Positions 9,840 through 19,220 of a DNA stretch of 64,000 bases are shown here, piece by piece; position 1 is the stretch's first letter; every line of letters begins with the position of its first letter. Origin of the DNA: Bradyrhizobium diazoefficiens. Lineage in GTDB: Bacteria; Pseudomonadota; Alphaproteobacteria; Rhizobiales; Xanthobacteraceae. The notes beneath the pieces were generated by a model. The model had not been told where the DNA came from and ran no database searches. It worked only from the letters and a program-made list of their open reading frames with translations. The position numbers and the translations under genes were made by a program. The DNA lies in contig NZ_CP067041.1 in the NCBI RefSeq assembly GCF_016599855.1, positions 6,386,001 to 6,450,000 on the forward strand. Reading direction: 5' to 3'.

Positions 9840-10571
9840 ATGCGCAGCTCCGAGACCAGCGGTTCGATGAGTCGATATCCCCGACGGGGGATTTGGCGCG
9901 CGCTGACGTTCTCCGCCGTTGCACTCGGTATCGGTCTCGTCATGTCGGCAGGCGCGGCCCGCGCCGGTGACGACGACGACGATGATGACATGACCTTCGA
10001 AGAGAAGCTCATCGACAATTTGATGTCTGGCCTCGGCGCCAAGAGCATGGAGAAGCCCGGCATCGAGTACCGCGAGCGGTCGCCGTTGGTGGTGCCGCCC
10101 AAGCTCGACCTGCCGCCGCCCGCCAGCGCTGACGCCAAGGATGCGCCGAACTGGCCGAAGGATCCCGACGAGAAGCGCCGCAAGGAGGCCATCGCCCAGC
10201 GGAAGAAGGCGGGCAACAAGCCGAAAGAGAGCTGGCAGGCCGCTCGACCGCTCACCCCTGCCGAGTTGAACGCCGGCAGAACGGCTGCCGCCCCGCGCAC
10301 GAGCAACGATCCCATTCAGCCGGGCACCACCAGCGGCAATCCGACACTCAGTCCGGCCCAGCTCGGTTACACCGGCGGTCTGTGGCACATGATAACGGGC
10401 GGCAACAGCCCCGAGTCCAAGCAATTCACGACCGAGCCGCCGCGCCAGTCGTTGGTCGAGCCGCCGCCGGGCTATCAGACGCCGTCACCGAACTATGCCT
10501 ACGGCAGCGGACCGGACACGACGAAGAAGACCTATTTCGACGTTCAGTCCGGCAAGGAAAAGGAACAATAG
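9840..10571 (+). CDS. Exported hypothetical protein with an Asp tract
   Basis: 243 residues. A basic start and hydrophobic segment (about residues 18-41) ending in AARA look like a Sec signal peptide. The mature end begins with a run of seven aspartates (GDDDDDDD), then comes a Pro/Lys/Ala-rich, mostly disordered body. No catalytic motif is recognised. An ATG at 9867 (MSRYPRRG) is an alternative start that gives a more normal signal peptide. It follows lspA by about 90 bases and precedes the M16 protease pair, so an envelope role is plausible but unproven. Confidence 0.7.
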   Translation: MRSSETSGSMSRYPRRGIWRALTFSAVALGIGLVMSAGAARAGDDDDDDDMTFEEKLIDNLMSGLGAKSMEKPGIEYRERSPLVVPPKLDLPPPASADAKDAPNWPKDPDEKRRKEAIAQRKKAGNKPKESWQAARPLTPAELNAGRTAAAPRTSNDPIQPGTTSGNPTLSPAQLGYTGGLWHMITGGNSPESKQFTTEPPRQSLVEPPPGYQTPSPNYAYGSGPDTTKKTYFDVQSGKEKEQ

Positions 10572-10705
10572 CGTCACTCGCCGGCCGCAGCATCTCGACC
10601 GGGCACGCCCGGCCTTGTGAGGCCGGCCGCGGAGCATGATTTCCTTACGTACAGTTTAGTTGCGAGTTGATAGCGTTCTCTGCTTCGTGACGCGAAGCGT
10701 CAATC

Positions 10706-10726
10706 GCACGGTGTACCATACCGTGC
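10706..10726. other. Short inverted repeat upstream of the M16 protease genes
   Basis: GCACGGT (10706-10712) and ACCGTGC (10720-10726) form a 7-bp inverted repeat with a 7-base centre, 43 bases before the protease start. It could be an operator or a leader hairpin. No factor can be named. Confidence 0.3.
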
Positions 10727-10769
10727 CTCCGAGCCGGACGTCAGGGTCCGGACTTTCACAGGGATCGTG

Positions 10770-12158
10770 ATGTCCTCACACCGATTGGTTGCTTGCCTCT
10801 TCCCCGTACTGCTCTCGACATCTGCCCTCGTCGGCAGCGCGCTCGCCCAGACAACGGTCACGTCCGCGCCGCCCGCCAGCTTCACGCTCAGCAACGGCCT
10901 CCAGGTCGTGGTGATCCCGGACCACCGCACGCCGGTGGTCACGGAGATGATCTGGTACAAGGTCGGCTCAGCCGACGAGACGCCGGGCAAGTCGGGGCTT
11001 GCCCACTTCCTCGAACATCTGATGTTCAAGGGCACCGAAAAGCATCCGGTCGGCGAATTCTCGCAGACCGTACTCCGCGTCGGCGGCAACGAGAACGCCT
11101 CGACCTCGGTCGATTACACCGACTTTTACCAGCGCGTGCCACGCGAGCAGCTGCCGACAATGATGGAATTCGAGGCCGATCGCATGACCGGCTTGGTCCT
11201 CAAGGACGAGAACGTGCTGCCCGAGCGCGACGTCGTGCTCGAAGAGTACAACATGCGCGTCGCCAACAGCCCCGATGCGCGGCTCAACGAGCAGATCATG
11301 GCCGCGCTCTATCTCAACCACCCCTATGGCCGCCCAGTGATCGGGTGGCACCAGGAGATCGAGAAGCTCGGCCGCGAGGATGCGCTCGCCTTCTACCGCC
11401 GCTTCTACGCGCCGAACAACGCAATCCTGGTGATCGCCGGCGACGTCGAGGCTGCCGACGTGCACCCGCTGGTCGAACGCAATTTCGGCCCGATCCCGGC
11501 GCAGCCCGCGATCCCCGCACGTCGCATCCGCCCGCAGGAGCCCGAGCCGGCCGCGCCACGCACCGTCACGCTGTCCGACCCGCGCGTCGAGCAGCCGAGC
11601 CTGCGCCGCTTTTATCTGGTGCCCTCGGCGACCACGGCCGCGGCCGGCGAGAGCGCCGCGCTCGACGTGCTCGCGCAGTTGATGGGCAGCGGCAGCAACT
11701 CGTACCTCTATCGCGCCCTCGTCGTCGACAAGCCGCTCGCGGTCTCCGCCAGCGCCAGCTATTCCAGCATTTCGCTCGACCCAACCCAGTTTGCGATCTC
11801 GGCTTCGCCGAAGCCCGGTATCAGCTTCGCGGATGTCGAGCAGGTCATCGACGGTGTGATCGCCGACGTCGCGCAGAACCCGATCCGCGCCGAGGATCTC
11901 GAGCGTGTGAAGACCCAGCTCATCGCGGAGGCGATCTACGCCCAGGACAACCAGGCCGTGCTGGCGCGCTGGTATGGCGGCGCACTGGCGACCGGGCTCT
12001 CGGTCGAGGATATCAGGAGCTGGCCCGATCGCATCCGCGCGGTCACCGCCGAACAAGTTCGCACCGTTGCGCAGAAATGGCTCGAGAAGAAGCGCTCGGT
12101 GACGGGCTATCTGATCAAGGACTCCGTGACCGCCAAGCACGAGGAGAAGCGTTCGTGA
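10770..12158 (+). CDS. M16 family zinc metallopeptidase, catalytic subunit
   Basis: 462 residues. A signal peptide (about 1-27, ending SALAQ) sends it to the periplasm. The inverted zinc motif HFLEH (His79, Glu82, His83) and a downstream LEEYNMR glutamate region mark an active pitrilysin/processing-peptidase fold, with the second, non-catalytic M16 domain in the C-terminal half. A GTG one codon upstream is an alternative start; the AGGGA stretch before it fits the ATG at 10770. Its stop overlaps the start of the next gene, which encodes a partner without the zinc motif. Such pairs form heterodimers. Confidence 0.9.
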   Translation: MSSHRLVACLFPVLLSTSALVGSALAQTTVTSAPPASFTLSNGLQVVVIPDHRTPVVTEMIWYKVGSADETPGKSGLAHFLEHLMFKGTEKHPVGEFSQTVLRVGGNENASTSVDYTDFYQRVPREQLPTMMEFEADRMTGLVLKDENVLPERDVVLEEYNMRVANSPDARLNEQIMAALYLNHPYGRPVIGWHQEIEKLGREDALAFYRRFYAPNNAILVIAGDVEAADVHPLVERNFGPIPAQPAIPARRIRPQEPEPAAPRTVTLSDPRVEQPSLRRFYLVPSATTAAAGESAALDVLAQLMGSGSNSYLYRALVVDKPLAVSASASYSSISLDPTQFAISASPKPGISFADVEQVIDGVIADVAQNPIRAEDLERVKTQLIAEAIYAQDNQAVLARWYGGALATGLSVEDIRSWPDRIRAVTAEQVRTVAQKWLEKKRSVTGYLIKDSVTAKHEEKRS

Positions 12159-13525
12159 CCCATCCCTTCCTTCGCGCTCGCCACTTCGCGTTGTCCGTCG
12201 TCACCGGCGCGACGCTCGCGGTCGCCTCGATCTCGCCGTCTCAGGCCGCCGCGAAGATCCAGCACCTGGTCTCGCCGGGCGGTATCGAGGCCTGGTTCGT
12301 GCAGGACGCGACCGTGCCGCTGATCGCCATGGAATATTCCTTTGCCGGCGGCTCGTCCCAGGATCCCAAGGACAAGTCAGGCGTCGCCAATCTCGTCGGC
12401 GATCTCCTCGACGAAGGCTCCGGCGATTTGGACTCCAAGACGTTCCACGAGCGGCTCGAGCGCCGCGCTATCGAGCTTTCCTTCAGCGCCACTCGCGACA
12501 CCTTCCGCGGCAGCCTGCGCATGCTGCGCGACAACAAGGACGAGGCGTTCGACCTGTTGCGCTCCGCACTGACCTCGCCGCATTTTGACGCGGCCGATGT
12601 CGAGCGTATCCGCTCCCAGGTCATCTCGGGCCTGCGCCGCGACACCACCAACCCGACCTCGCTCGCGAGCCGCAAATTCCTGGAGATGGCGTTCGGCGAT
12701 CATCCCTATGGACGGCAGACCAATGGCACGCTGGAGAGCGTGCCGACCATCACGGTCGCCGACATGAAGGATTATGTCGGCCGTATCCTCGCTAAGGACA
12801 CGCTGAAGATCGCCGTCGTCGGCGACGTCGATCCGGCGACGCTCGGCAAACTGCTCGACCATACGTTTGGCAGCTTGCCTGCCAAGGCTAACCTCGTGCC
12901 GGTGCCCGACGTCGAGGCCGCAAAGCCACCGCAGCGCGCTTTCGTGCCGCTCGACGTGCCGCAAACCGTGATCACCTTCGGCGGCCCCGGCGTGATGCGG
13001 AGCGATCCCAACTTCATGGCCTATTACGTCGTCAATCACATTCTCGGCGGCGGCGGATTGTCCTCCCGGCTCTATCATGAAGTCCGCGAGAAGCGCGGGC
13101 TGGCCTATTCGGTATTCGAATCGCTGCTCTGGATGGAGCATTCGGCTGTTTTCATCGGCAATACCGGCACCCGCGCCGATCGCGCCGGCGACACCATGGA
13201 CGCCATCGAGAAGGAAGTGCGCCGCATCGCCGACGAGGGCCCGACCCAGAAGGAGCTCGACGAGGCCAAATCCTACCTCAAGGGCTCGCAGATGCTGGCG
13301 CTCGACACCTCCTCCAAGCTCGCGCAGGCGCTGCTGCAATACCAACAGGACAAGCTGCCGATCGACTATATCGAGAAGCGTAACGCCATCGTCGACGCGG
13401 TGACGCTGGACGACGCCAAGGCAGCCGCGAAGCGCCTCTGGGGCCAGGGCCTCCTGACCGTCGTCGTCGGCCGCGCGCCGCAGGCCGCGGCGCAACCGGC
13501 GGCAGCGGCGACGAAGTCGAACTGA
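12155..13525 (+). CDS. M16 family peptidase-like protein, non-catalytic subunit
   Basis: 456 residues beginning at GTG 12155, which overlaps the previous stop (GTGA) and has GAGGAGAA just upstream, so translation is coupled. A signal peptide ends near ASISPSQAAA. The position of the HxxEH motif reads VANLVGDLLDEGSG, so zinc binding is lost, while the C-terminal substrate-binding RLYHEVREKRGLAYS motif is kept. This mirrors the two-subunit M16 proteases in which one chain is catalytic and the other holds substrate. The frame is open far upstream, but that part is only the shadow of the partner gene. Confidence 0.9.
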   Translation: MTHPFLRARHFALSVVTGATLAVASISPSQAAAKIQHLVSPGGIEAWFVQDATVPLIAMEYSFAGGSSQDPKDKSGVANLVGDLLDEGSGDLDSKTFHERLERRAIELSFSATRDTFRGSLRMLRDNKDEAFDLLRSALTSPHFDAADVERIRSQVISGLRRDTTNPTSLASRKFLEMAFGDHPYGRQTNGTLESVPTITVADMKDYVGRILAKDTLKIAVVGDVDPATLGKLLDHTFGSLPAKANLVPVPDVEAAKPPQRAFVPLDVPQTVITFGGPGVMRSDPNFMAYYVVNHILGGGGLSSRLYHEVREKRGLAYSVFESLLWMEHSAVFIGNTGTRADRAGDTMDAIEKEVRRIADEGPTQKELDEAKSYLKGSQMLALDTSSKLAQALLQYQQDKLPIDYIEKRNAIVDAVTLDDAKAAAKRLWGQGLLTVVVGRAPQAAAQPAAAATKSN

Positions 13526-13640
13526 TTTCCGGACGCCTCCTGCAATGGCCGGGCTCGCCCGGCCATTTGCGTTTCGCATGAGCGCCATTGCCGAACGTGG
13601 ACGTCCGCGATATGTCCGGAACATCACGAATGGTGTTCCA

Positions 13641-14060
13641 ATGCTGCGGATATCCCGCGACCTCGTTATTGACGAGGACGACATCGAGATCGGCTTTGTC
13701 CGCGCCTCCGGCCCGGGCGGGCAGAACGTCAACAAGGTCGCGACCTCGGCGCAATTGCGTTTCGACACCCGCAAACTGACCTTGCCCGAGGATGCGACAA
13801 TCCGGCTCGCCCGCATCGCTGGCCAGCGGATGACCAAAGACGGCGTCATCGTGATCCACGCCCAGCGTTTCCGCACCCAGGAGCGCAACCGGCAGGACGC
13901 CATCGACCGGCTCGTCGAGATCCTGCGTGAGGCGATGATCCGGCCGACGCCGCGGCGCGCGACGCGGCCGACCTTTGCCTCCAAGCAGCGCCGGCTCGAG
14001 GGCAAGAAGCATCGCAGCGACATCAAGTCAAAGCGCGGCGGCGGCCGCTTCGACGATTGA
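13641..14060 (+). CDS. arfB: Alternative ribosome-rescue factor B (peptidyl-tRNA hydrolase)
   Basis: 139 residues. The release-factor-like domain contains GPGGQNVNK with the catalytic GGQ at residues 26-28. The basic C-terminal tail (KKHRSDIKSKRGGGRF) is the part that enters the empty mRNA channel of stalled ribosomes in ArfB/YaeJ. Short length and the absence of a stop-codon recognition domain separate it from RF1/RF2. The ATG at 13641 starts the conserved region; an upstream in-frame start at 13545 adds unconserved sequence. Confidence 0.93.
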   Translation: MLRISRDLVIDEDDIEIGFVRASGPGGQNVNKVATSAQLRFDTRKLTLPEDATIRLARIAGQRMTKDGVIVIHAQRFRTQERNRQDAIDRLVEILREAMIRPTPRRATRPTFASKQRRLEGKKHRSDIKSKRGGGRFDD

Positions 14061-14075
14061 CCGATTGACGAAAAA

Positions 14076-14106
14076 AAACCTCCGGCCGCGGAGCGACCGG
14101 AGGTTT
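14076..14106. terminator. Bidirectional terminator after arfB
   Basis: AAACCTCCGG (14076-14085) pairs with CCGGAGGTTT (14097-14106). An A-tract on the left and T's on the right serve arfB and the convergent small gene. Confidence 0.85.
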
Positions 14107-14125
14107 GCCGCTTCACTGGCTGCGG

Positions 14126-14434
14126 TCAGTAGCGCTTGCCGGTCGCAGCACCGCCCGAGACGGAATCATCAGCTGTGCCCTTGTGCGCCGCGCTGCCGGT
14201 GGTTCCGACGGTACCCTTCGTACCCTTGGTCGACTTCATACCCACCTTCGCACCCGCAGCTCCTTGCTGTGCGCCGAGATCCTCATCCTCGCTGCCTACC
14301 GCGCCGCCCTGCATGGGTTTGCTTTGCACAGTGCCGCCCGGCTTGGCGCCAGATAACGTACCTTGCGCGAGAACGGGCGTCGCAATCAGGGCCGCGAGAG
14401 CGCATGCGATTGCAGAGGTCTTCACCAACTTCAT
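14126..14434 (-). CDS. Small exported Gly/Lys-rich hypothetical protein
   Basis: 102 residues. A clear signal peptide (about 1-23, ending PVLAQ) precedes a low-complexity chain rich in Gly, Ala, Thr and Lys with KGTKGTVGTTG-like repeats. No domain is recognised. Likely periplasmic and disordered. Confidence 0.75.
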   Translation of the reverse strand: MKLVKTSAIACALAALIATPVLAQGTLSGAKPGGTVQSKPMQGGAVGSEDEDLGAQQGAAGAKVGMKSTKGTKGTVGTTGSAAHKGTADDSVSGGAATGKRY

Positions 14435-14750
14435 CCATTTCTCCTGGATTTTTCGCGATCAACGGTTCGGCAATTCCCCACGCCGTTCGTCTGGACCGGA
14501 CCATCCATCGCGCAAAGTGTGCGAACGGCGTGCACGCATGCAAACGGTTTGGTGTGGTCATCGTTTAGAGATTTCGCGGCGGTTTCGCGGAATTGCGCTC
14601 CTCATATGCGGCAGCATGCGAAAGCGCGTCCCATTCACAATGGACTGCTCAGGGCTGATAATGGACTACATTTGGTGTGTGGGAAGCTCGACCTTCCCCA
14701 TGCATTTGTTGCCCGGCGGCGTTAGACTGGGATATCCGCCGAGTGAACCC
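14435..14750. other. Intergenic region between a small exported-protein gene and mutL
   Basis: 316 bases between two divergent genes. It must hold both promoters, but no consensus pair is convincing. TTTCGCGG occurs twice close together near 14572-14592. A frame continuing mutL upstream through this stretch is open but lacks conserved sequence. Confidence 0.4.
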
Positions 14751-16562
14751 ATGCCCGTCCGCCAACTTCCCGAACAGATCGTTAACCGTATCGCCGCCGG
14801 CGAAGTAGTCGAACGTCCCGCAAGCGTGGTCAAGGAGCTCGTCGAGAATGCGATCGATGCCGGCGCGAGCCGGATCGACGTTTTCACCGACGGCGGCGGT
14901 CGGCGCCGGATCGGCATCACCGATGACGGCAGCGGCATGACCGCAAATGACCTCGCGCTCGCGATCGAGCGTCATGCGACCTCCAAGCTCGACGACGAGG
15001 ACCTGCTCCAAATCCGCACGCTCGGGTTCCGCGGCGAGGCGCTGCCTTCGATCGGCTCAGTGGCGCGGCTCTCGATCACCACGCGGCATGCGAGCGAACC
15101 GCATGCCTGGGCGCTGTCAGTCGAGGGCGGCGAGAAATCCGAGATCATGCCGGCGGCGCTCGCGCACGGCACCCGCGTCGAGGTTGGCGACATCTTCTAT
15201 GCGACGCCGGCGAGGCTGAAATTTCTCAAGACCGACCGCACCGAAGCGGAAGCGATCCGCGAGGTGGTGCGGCGGCTGGCGATGGCGCGGCCCGATATCG
15301 CCTTCACGCTGGCCGGCGAGGAGCGCGCCCCGGTGACCTGGGCTGCAGCGCTGCCCGGCGCTGCGGGCCGCTTGACGCGGCTCGGCGACATTCTGGGCGC
15401 GGAGTTCCGCAGCCATGCTTTCGAAGTCCATGCCGAGCGCGAAGGCGTTGTCGTTGCCGGCTATGCTGCGGCGCCTGCGCTGACCAAGGCCAACGCGCTC
15501 GGGCAATATCTCTTCGTCAATGGCCGTCCGGTGCGCGACAAGCTGATCCTGGGGGCGGTGCGTGGCGCCTATGCCGACTACCTGCCGCGCGACCGGCATC
15601 CGGTGCTGGCATTGTTCGTCACGCTCGACCCGCGCGAGGTCGACGCCAATGTGCATCCGGCCAAGACCGAGGTGCGCTTCCGCAACGCAGGCCTCGTCCG
15701 CGCGCTGATCGTGCATGGGCTGAAGGAAGGTCTCGCGCGCGAAGGACGCCGCACCGCCGCCAACAGCGGCGAGAGCGCATTGTCATCGTTCCGGCCCGCC
15801 TTCACGCCGCGCCCTGCCACCTGGGACTGGCGCGCCTCGCCATCCGCCCCCGTCGCGCCGATGCCTTCTTTCGAAGGCTCCGCAGCGCCCGCCTTCGCCG
15901 AGCGCACGCAGGCAGCCTTCGATGTCGGCGCGCCGAGCGCCGACGTGCGGTTCGAAGCACAGCCGGTCGCCGACTTCGTCGACCGCCCGCTTGGCGCGGC
16001 GCGCACGCAGCTGCACGAGACCTATATCGTCTCGCAGACCCGGGACGGGTTGATCATCGTCGACCAGCACGCGGCGCATGAGCGCATCGTTTATGAGCGG
16101 CTGAAGGCCTCGCTGGCCGAGAACGGCGTGCAGCGGCAGATCCTCCTGATCCCCGAGATCGTCGAGATGGACGAGGCCACGGTGGAGCGCCTGTTGGAGC
16201 GCAGCGAAGAGCTCGCCTCGTTCGGTCTTGCGATCGAATCCTTCGGCCCCGGCGCAGTCGCGGTGCGCGAGACGCCGTCGCTGCTCGGCAAGACCAACGC
16301 CGGCGGGCTCTTGCGCGATCTCTCCGAGCACATGGCCGAATGGGATGAAGCGCTGCCGCTTGAGCGCCGCCTGATGCACGTCGCCGCCACCATGGCCTGC
16401 CACGGCTCGGTGCGCGCCGGCCGACGGCTGCGACCGGAGGAGATGAACGCGCTGCTCCGCGAGATGGAGGAGACGCCGAACTCCGGCCAGTGCAATCACG
16501 GGCGGCCGACCTATGTCGAGCTGAAGCTGGCGGATGTGGAGAAGCTTTTCGGAAGACGGTGA
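14751..16562 (+). CDS. mutL: DNA mismatch repair protein MutL (endonuclease type)
   Basis: 603 residues. The GHKL ATPase N-terminus shows NRIAAGEVVERP, ENAIDAGAS, DDGSGM and GFRGEALPSI. The C-terminal dimerisation domain carries DQHAAHERIVYE (from about residue 438), the metal-binding motif DQHAxxExxxxE of nicking MutL proteins, plus MACHGS and CNHGRP. It is therefore predicted to be a latent endonuclease, as expected for bacteria lacking MutH. A Pro/Ala-rich linker (about 345-415) joins the halves. The ATG at 14751 starts the conserved MPVRQLPEQI. Confidence 0.97.
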   Translation: MPVRQLPEQIVNRIAAGEVVERPASVVKELVENAIDAGASRIDVFTDGGGRRRIGITDDGSGMTANDLALAIERHATSKLDDEDLLQIRTLGFRGEALPSIGSVARLSITTRHASEPHAWALSVEGGEKSEIMPAALAHGTRVEVGDIFYATPARLKFLKTDRTEAEAIREVVRRLAMARPDIAFTLAGEERAPVTWAAALPGAAGRLTRLGDILGAEFRSHAFEVHAEREGVVVAGYAAAPALTKANALGQYLFVNGRPVRDKLILGAVRGAYADYLPRDRHPVLALFVTLDPREVDANVHPAKTEVRFRNAGLVRALIVHGLKEGLAREGRRTAANSGESALSSFRPAFTPRPATWDWRASPSAPVAPMPSFEGSAAPAFAERTQAAFDVGAPSADVRFEAQPVADFVDRPLGAARTQLHETYIVSQTRDGLIIVDQHAAHERIVYERLKASLAENGVQRQILLIPEIVEMDEATVERLLERSEELASFGLAIESFGPGAVAVRETPSLLGKTNAGGLLRDLSEHMAEWDEALPLERRLMHVAATMACHGSVRAGRRLRPEEMNALLREMEETPNSGQCNHGRPTYVELKLADVEKLFGRR

Positions 16563-16563
16563 G

Positions 16564-16657
16564 CTGCGTAGGCCGGGTTAGCGAAGCGCAACCCGCCTCT
16601 TTTGCATCCGCCGAGAGTGCGATGGCGGATTACGCTTCGCTAATCCGCCCTACGCAG
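16564..16657. repeat. Palindromic intergenic repeat (GTTAGCGAAGCG type)
   Basis: The left arm, CTGCGTAGGCCGGGTTAGCG onward, and the right arm, ending CGCTAATCCGCCCTACGCAG, are long imperfect inverted copies around a short centre. The right arm contains the rsmD stop codon and last codons. This kind of element is common between Bradyrhizobium genes. Confidence 0.8.
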
Positions 16658-17210
16658 TCGTGCTCTTCAAGAACACAAACTCCGTATCGTCATAGAGCCG
16701 CCGCTCCAGCTCCTCGTAGCCTTCCGGCGTCGCGAACTGCGCGGCCTTTGCCTCTTCCACCACCAGCAGCGCACCCGGCGTCAGCCAGCCGTCATCGCGC
16801 AAAGACGCCAGCGCCTTTTCCGCAAAGCCCTTGCCATAGGGCGGATCGAGGAACACCAGCGAGAATGGCTCGACGGGATGCGCGGGACCGAGATCAGTGG
16901 CGTCGCGACGATAGACCTTGGTGATGCCGCCGAGGCCCAGCGACTCGACATTGTTGCGCAGCAGCGCGCGCGCCTCGGCGCCGTTGTCCACGAACAGCGT
17001 GAACTTCGCGCCGCGCGAGGCCGCCTCGATGCCGAGCGCGCCGGTACCGGCGAAGAGATCGAGCACGCGCGCGTCGGAAATCGGATCGTCATAGGCGTGC
17101 ACGAGGATGTTGAACACGGACTCGCGCAGGCGGTCCGCCGTGGGGCGGATGTCGCGCGAGGACGGTGAGGCAAGATTGCGCCCCTTCAAACGACCGCCGA
17201 CGACGCGCAA
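16650..17210 (-). CDS. rsmD: 16S rRNA (guanine-966-N2) methyltransferase
   Basis: 186 residues. N-terminal VGGRLKGR, SAM-binding DLFAGTGALG (51-60) and catalytic DPPYGKG (from 122) identify RsmD, which methylates G966 of 16S rRNA in the assembled small subunit. The start is TTG at 17210, immediately after the TAG of the upstream pseudouridine synthase gene, so translation is coupled. The last codons fall in a palindromic repeat. Confidence 0.94.
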   Translation of the reverse strand: MRVVGGRLKGRNLASPSSRDIRPTADRLRESVFNILVHAYDDPISDARVLDLFAGTGALGIEAASRGAKFTLFVDNGAEARALLRNNVESLGLGGITKVYRRDATDLGPAHPVEPFSLVFLDPPYGKGFAEKALASLRDDGWLTPGALLVVEEAKAAQFATPEGYEELERRLYDDTEFVFLKSTTA

Positions 17211-19220
17211 CTAGTCCTCCTTCGGCGTCAGGTCGCGCTTGCCGTGATAGCCGCGCTTGGGGCGGCGCGGCGGGCCGTAGCCGTTGGCCTCAGCCTCGTT
17301 GCGCTCGCGCGCCTCGTCGCTGCCGGTGCGCTGCACCAGCACGCGGCGGCCCTTGCGGTCGGCGATCACGGCGCGCTTGGACGGCTTCTTCTCGCCCGAT
17401 GCATCGCCCTCGCCTGACGATGACTTCTGCGGCACGTCGAACTGCGCGCCGGACTTCTCGATCACCTTGTCGCCGAGCTGCTCGCGCAGCACGCGCGCGC
17501 GGACCTCCTCGACCTGGCCCTCGGGGACCTCGCCGAGCTGGAACGGGCCATAGGAGACGCGGATCAGCCGGTTCACCTCGAGACCGAGATGAGCGCAGAC
17601 GTTGCGCACCTCGCGGTTCTTGCCTTCGCGTATCGCGAACACCAGCCAGACGTTGGCGCCCTGGTCGCGCTCCAGCGTCGCCTCGATCGGCCCGTATTTG
17701 ACGCCCTCGACCTCGATGCCTTCCTTGAGCTGGTCGAGCTGCGCCTGGGTGACGTCGCCATGGGCACGAACGCGATAGCGCCGCAGCCAGCCGGTGTCGG
17801 GCAGCTCGAGCGTGCGTGCGAGGCCACCGTCATTAGTGAGCAGCAGCAAGCCCTCGGTATTGAAGTCGAGCCGGCCGATCGAGATCAGCCGCGGCAGGCC
17901 TTCGGGCAGATTGTCGAACACAGTCGGACGTCCCTCGGGATCGTCATGCGTCGTCATCAGCCCGCGCGGCTTGTGATACAGGAACAACCGCGTGCGCTCG
18001 CGCTCCGGCAACGGCTTGCCGTCGACCAGAACGACGTCGTTCTTCGTGATGTCGAGCGCCGGCGAGTTGATGACGCGGCCGTTGACGGTGACGCGACCCT
18101 GCGTGACCATCTCCTCGGCATCGCGGCGCGAAGCGAGGCCCGCACGCGCAAGCGCCTTGGCGATACGCTCGCCGGCCTTCTTCGGCTTCGGCTCTTCCTC
18201 GCGCCGCGGCCGCCCTTCGAAATCCCGCTCGCGCGCGCGATAGGCGCCGCGGCCGCCGAAGGCCGGGCGCTTCTCGAAGATCCGGCTCTCGTCCTCGTTT
18301 TCACGCCGCGGACGATCGCCGAAGCGACCTTCGCTGCGTGGATGCTCGTGCCAGTCGGAGCGGCCCTCGGAGCGCTCGCGCGGGCGAGCAAATTTCGGCC
18401 GGTCGCCGCCGCGTTCGCCATCGCCGTCACGCCGGGGCCGATCGAATTTGGGACGATCGTCGCGCGGGCGCGAGAAGCGCGGACGGTCATCGCCGCCGCC
18501 TTCGCGCTTCTGCCAGGGCTTGTCGGCGCCGCGATCGCGGCCGCCAAAATCCTTGCGCGGCCCGCGATCCGGCGCCCCCCGCGAAAACTTCCGCTCACCT
18601 TCGAATTTGCGTTCGGGGCGCTCGCCGCGAGGCGCGCGATCACCGCGATCGAAATTCGGGCGGTCTCCACGCGGCTTGAAGCTGCGCTCGCCGCGATCCT
18701 CACGCGGCCCGCGGTCCGGTGCGCCCCGCGAAAATTTCCGCTCGCCGTCAAACTTGCGCTCCGGACGTTCGCCACGCGGCGCATACGGCCGCTTGTCGCC
18801 GAACTTCTTGTCCCCGAAGCGGCCGGCGGGACGGGCGTCGTCGCGATCCCGGCCACGCGGCGGACGGTCGTCGCGACCATATGACGGACGATCACCACGT
18901 GGCTTGAAGGACCGCTTCTCGCCATCGCGCGCGCCACGATCGGAGAAGGGACGGTCGCCGCGCGGCTTGAAGCTGCGCTCGCCGCGGCCCTCGCCGCCGC
19001 GATCGTCGCGCTTGAAGCGGGGACGGTCGGAAAAATCGCGGCGCGGCGCATCGCTCTCCTCGCGGCGGCGGGGCGGCGGGCGGCTGTCGCGGTCGCCCTT
19101 GCCTTCAGCGCCGCGCTTGGCGAATTTCTTGTCGGGGCCACGCGGCTTGCCGCTACGGCCGCCTTTGGGCGGGCCTCGCCGGCCGCGGGAATCGTTGTCT
19201 TTGTCGCTGTCGCGAGGCAT
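17211..19220 (-). CDS. rRNA pseudouridine synthase, RluB/RsuA family, with long disordered N-terminus
   Basis: 669 residues, far longer than the usual 240-300. Residues 1 to about 345 are low-complexity, dominated by Arg, Gly, Asp, Lys and Phe with repeated blocks such as RGAPDRGPR and SFKPRGDRP. An S4 RNA-binding domain (about 350-410, ERIAKALARAGLASRRDAEE) and a catalytic domain with GRLDFNTEGLLLLTNDGG, whose Asp is the nucleophile, follow. A basic tail ends the protein. It should isomerise one uridine of 23S rRNA. GTG at 19232 is an alternative start. It forms an operon with rsmD. Confidence 0.9.
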   Translation of the reverse strand: MPRDSDKDNDSRGRRGPPKGGRSGKPRGPDKKFAKRGAEGKGDRDSRPPPRRREESDAPRRDFSDRPRFKRDDRGGEGRGERSFKPRGDRPFSDRGARDGEKRSFKPRGDRPSYGRDDRPPRGRDRDDARPAGRFGDKKFGDKRPYAPRGERPERKFDGERKFSRGAPDRGPREDRGERSFKPRGDRPNFDRGDRAPRGERPERKFEGERKFSRGAPDRGPRKDFGGRDRGADKPWQKREGGGDDRPRFSRPRDDRPKFDRPRRDGDGERGGDRPKFARPRERSEGRSDWHEHPRSEGRFGDRPRRENEDESRIFEKRPAFGGRGAYRARERDFEGRPRREEEPKPKKAGERIAKALARAGLASRRDAEEMVTQGRVTVNGRVINSPALDITKNDVVLVDGKPLPERERTRLFLYHKPRGLMTTHDDPEGRPTVFDNLPEGLPRLISIGRLDFNTEGLLLLTNDGGLARTLELPDTGWLRRYRVRAHGDVTQAQLDQLKEGIEVEGVKYGPIEATLERDQGANVWLVFAIREGKNREVRNVCAHLGLEVNRLIRVSYGPFQLGEVPEGQVEEVRARVLREQLGDKVIEKSGAQFDVPQKSSSGEGDASGEKKPSKRAVIADRKGRRVLVQRTGSDEARERNEAEANGYGPPRRPKRGYHGKRDLTPKED

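Noticed and set aside
12377..14116. 579-codon minus-strand frame opposite the M16 and arfB genes
   Set aside because: It lies over well-supported plus-strand genes with protein motifs, and its translation has no recognisable domain; a GC-rich antisense shadow.
17589..18884. 431-codon plus-strand frame opposite the rluB-like gene
   Set aside because: Arises from the repetitive Arg/Gly/Asp codons of the real gene; product is Ala/Arg/Val-rich with no domain.
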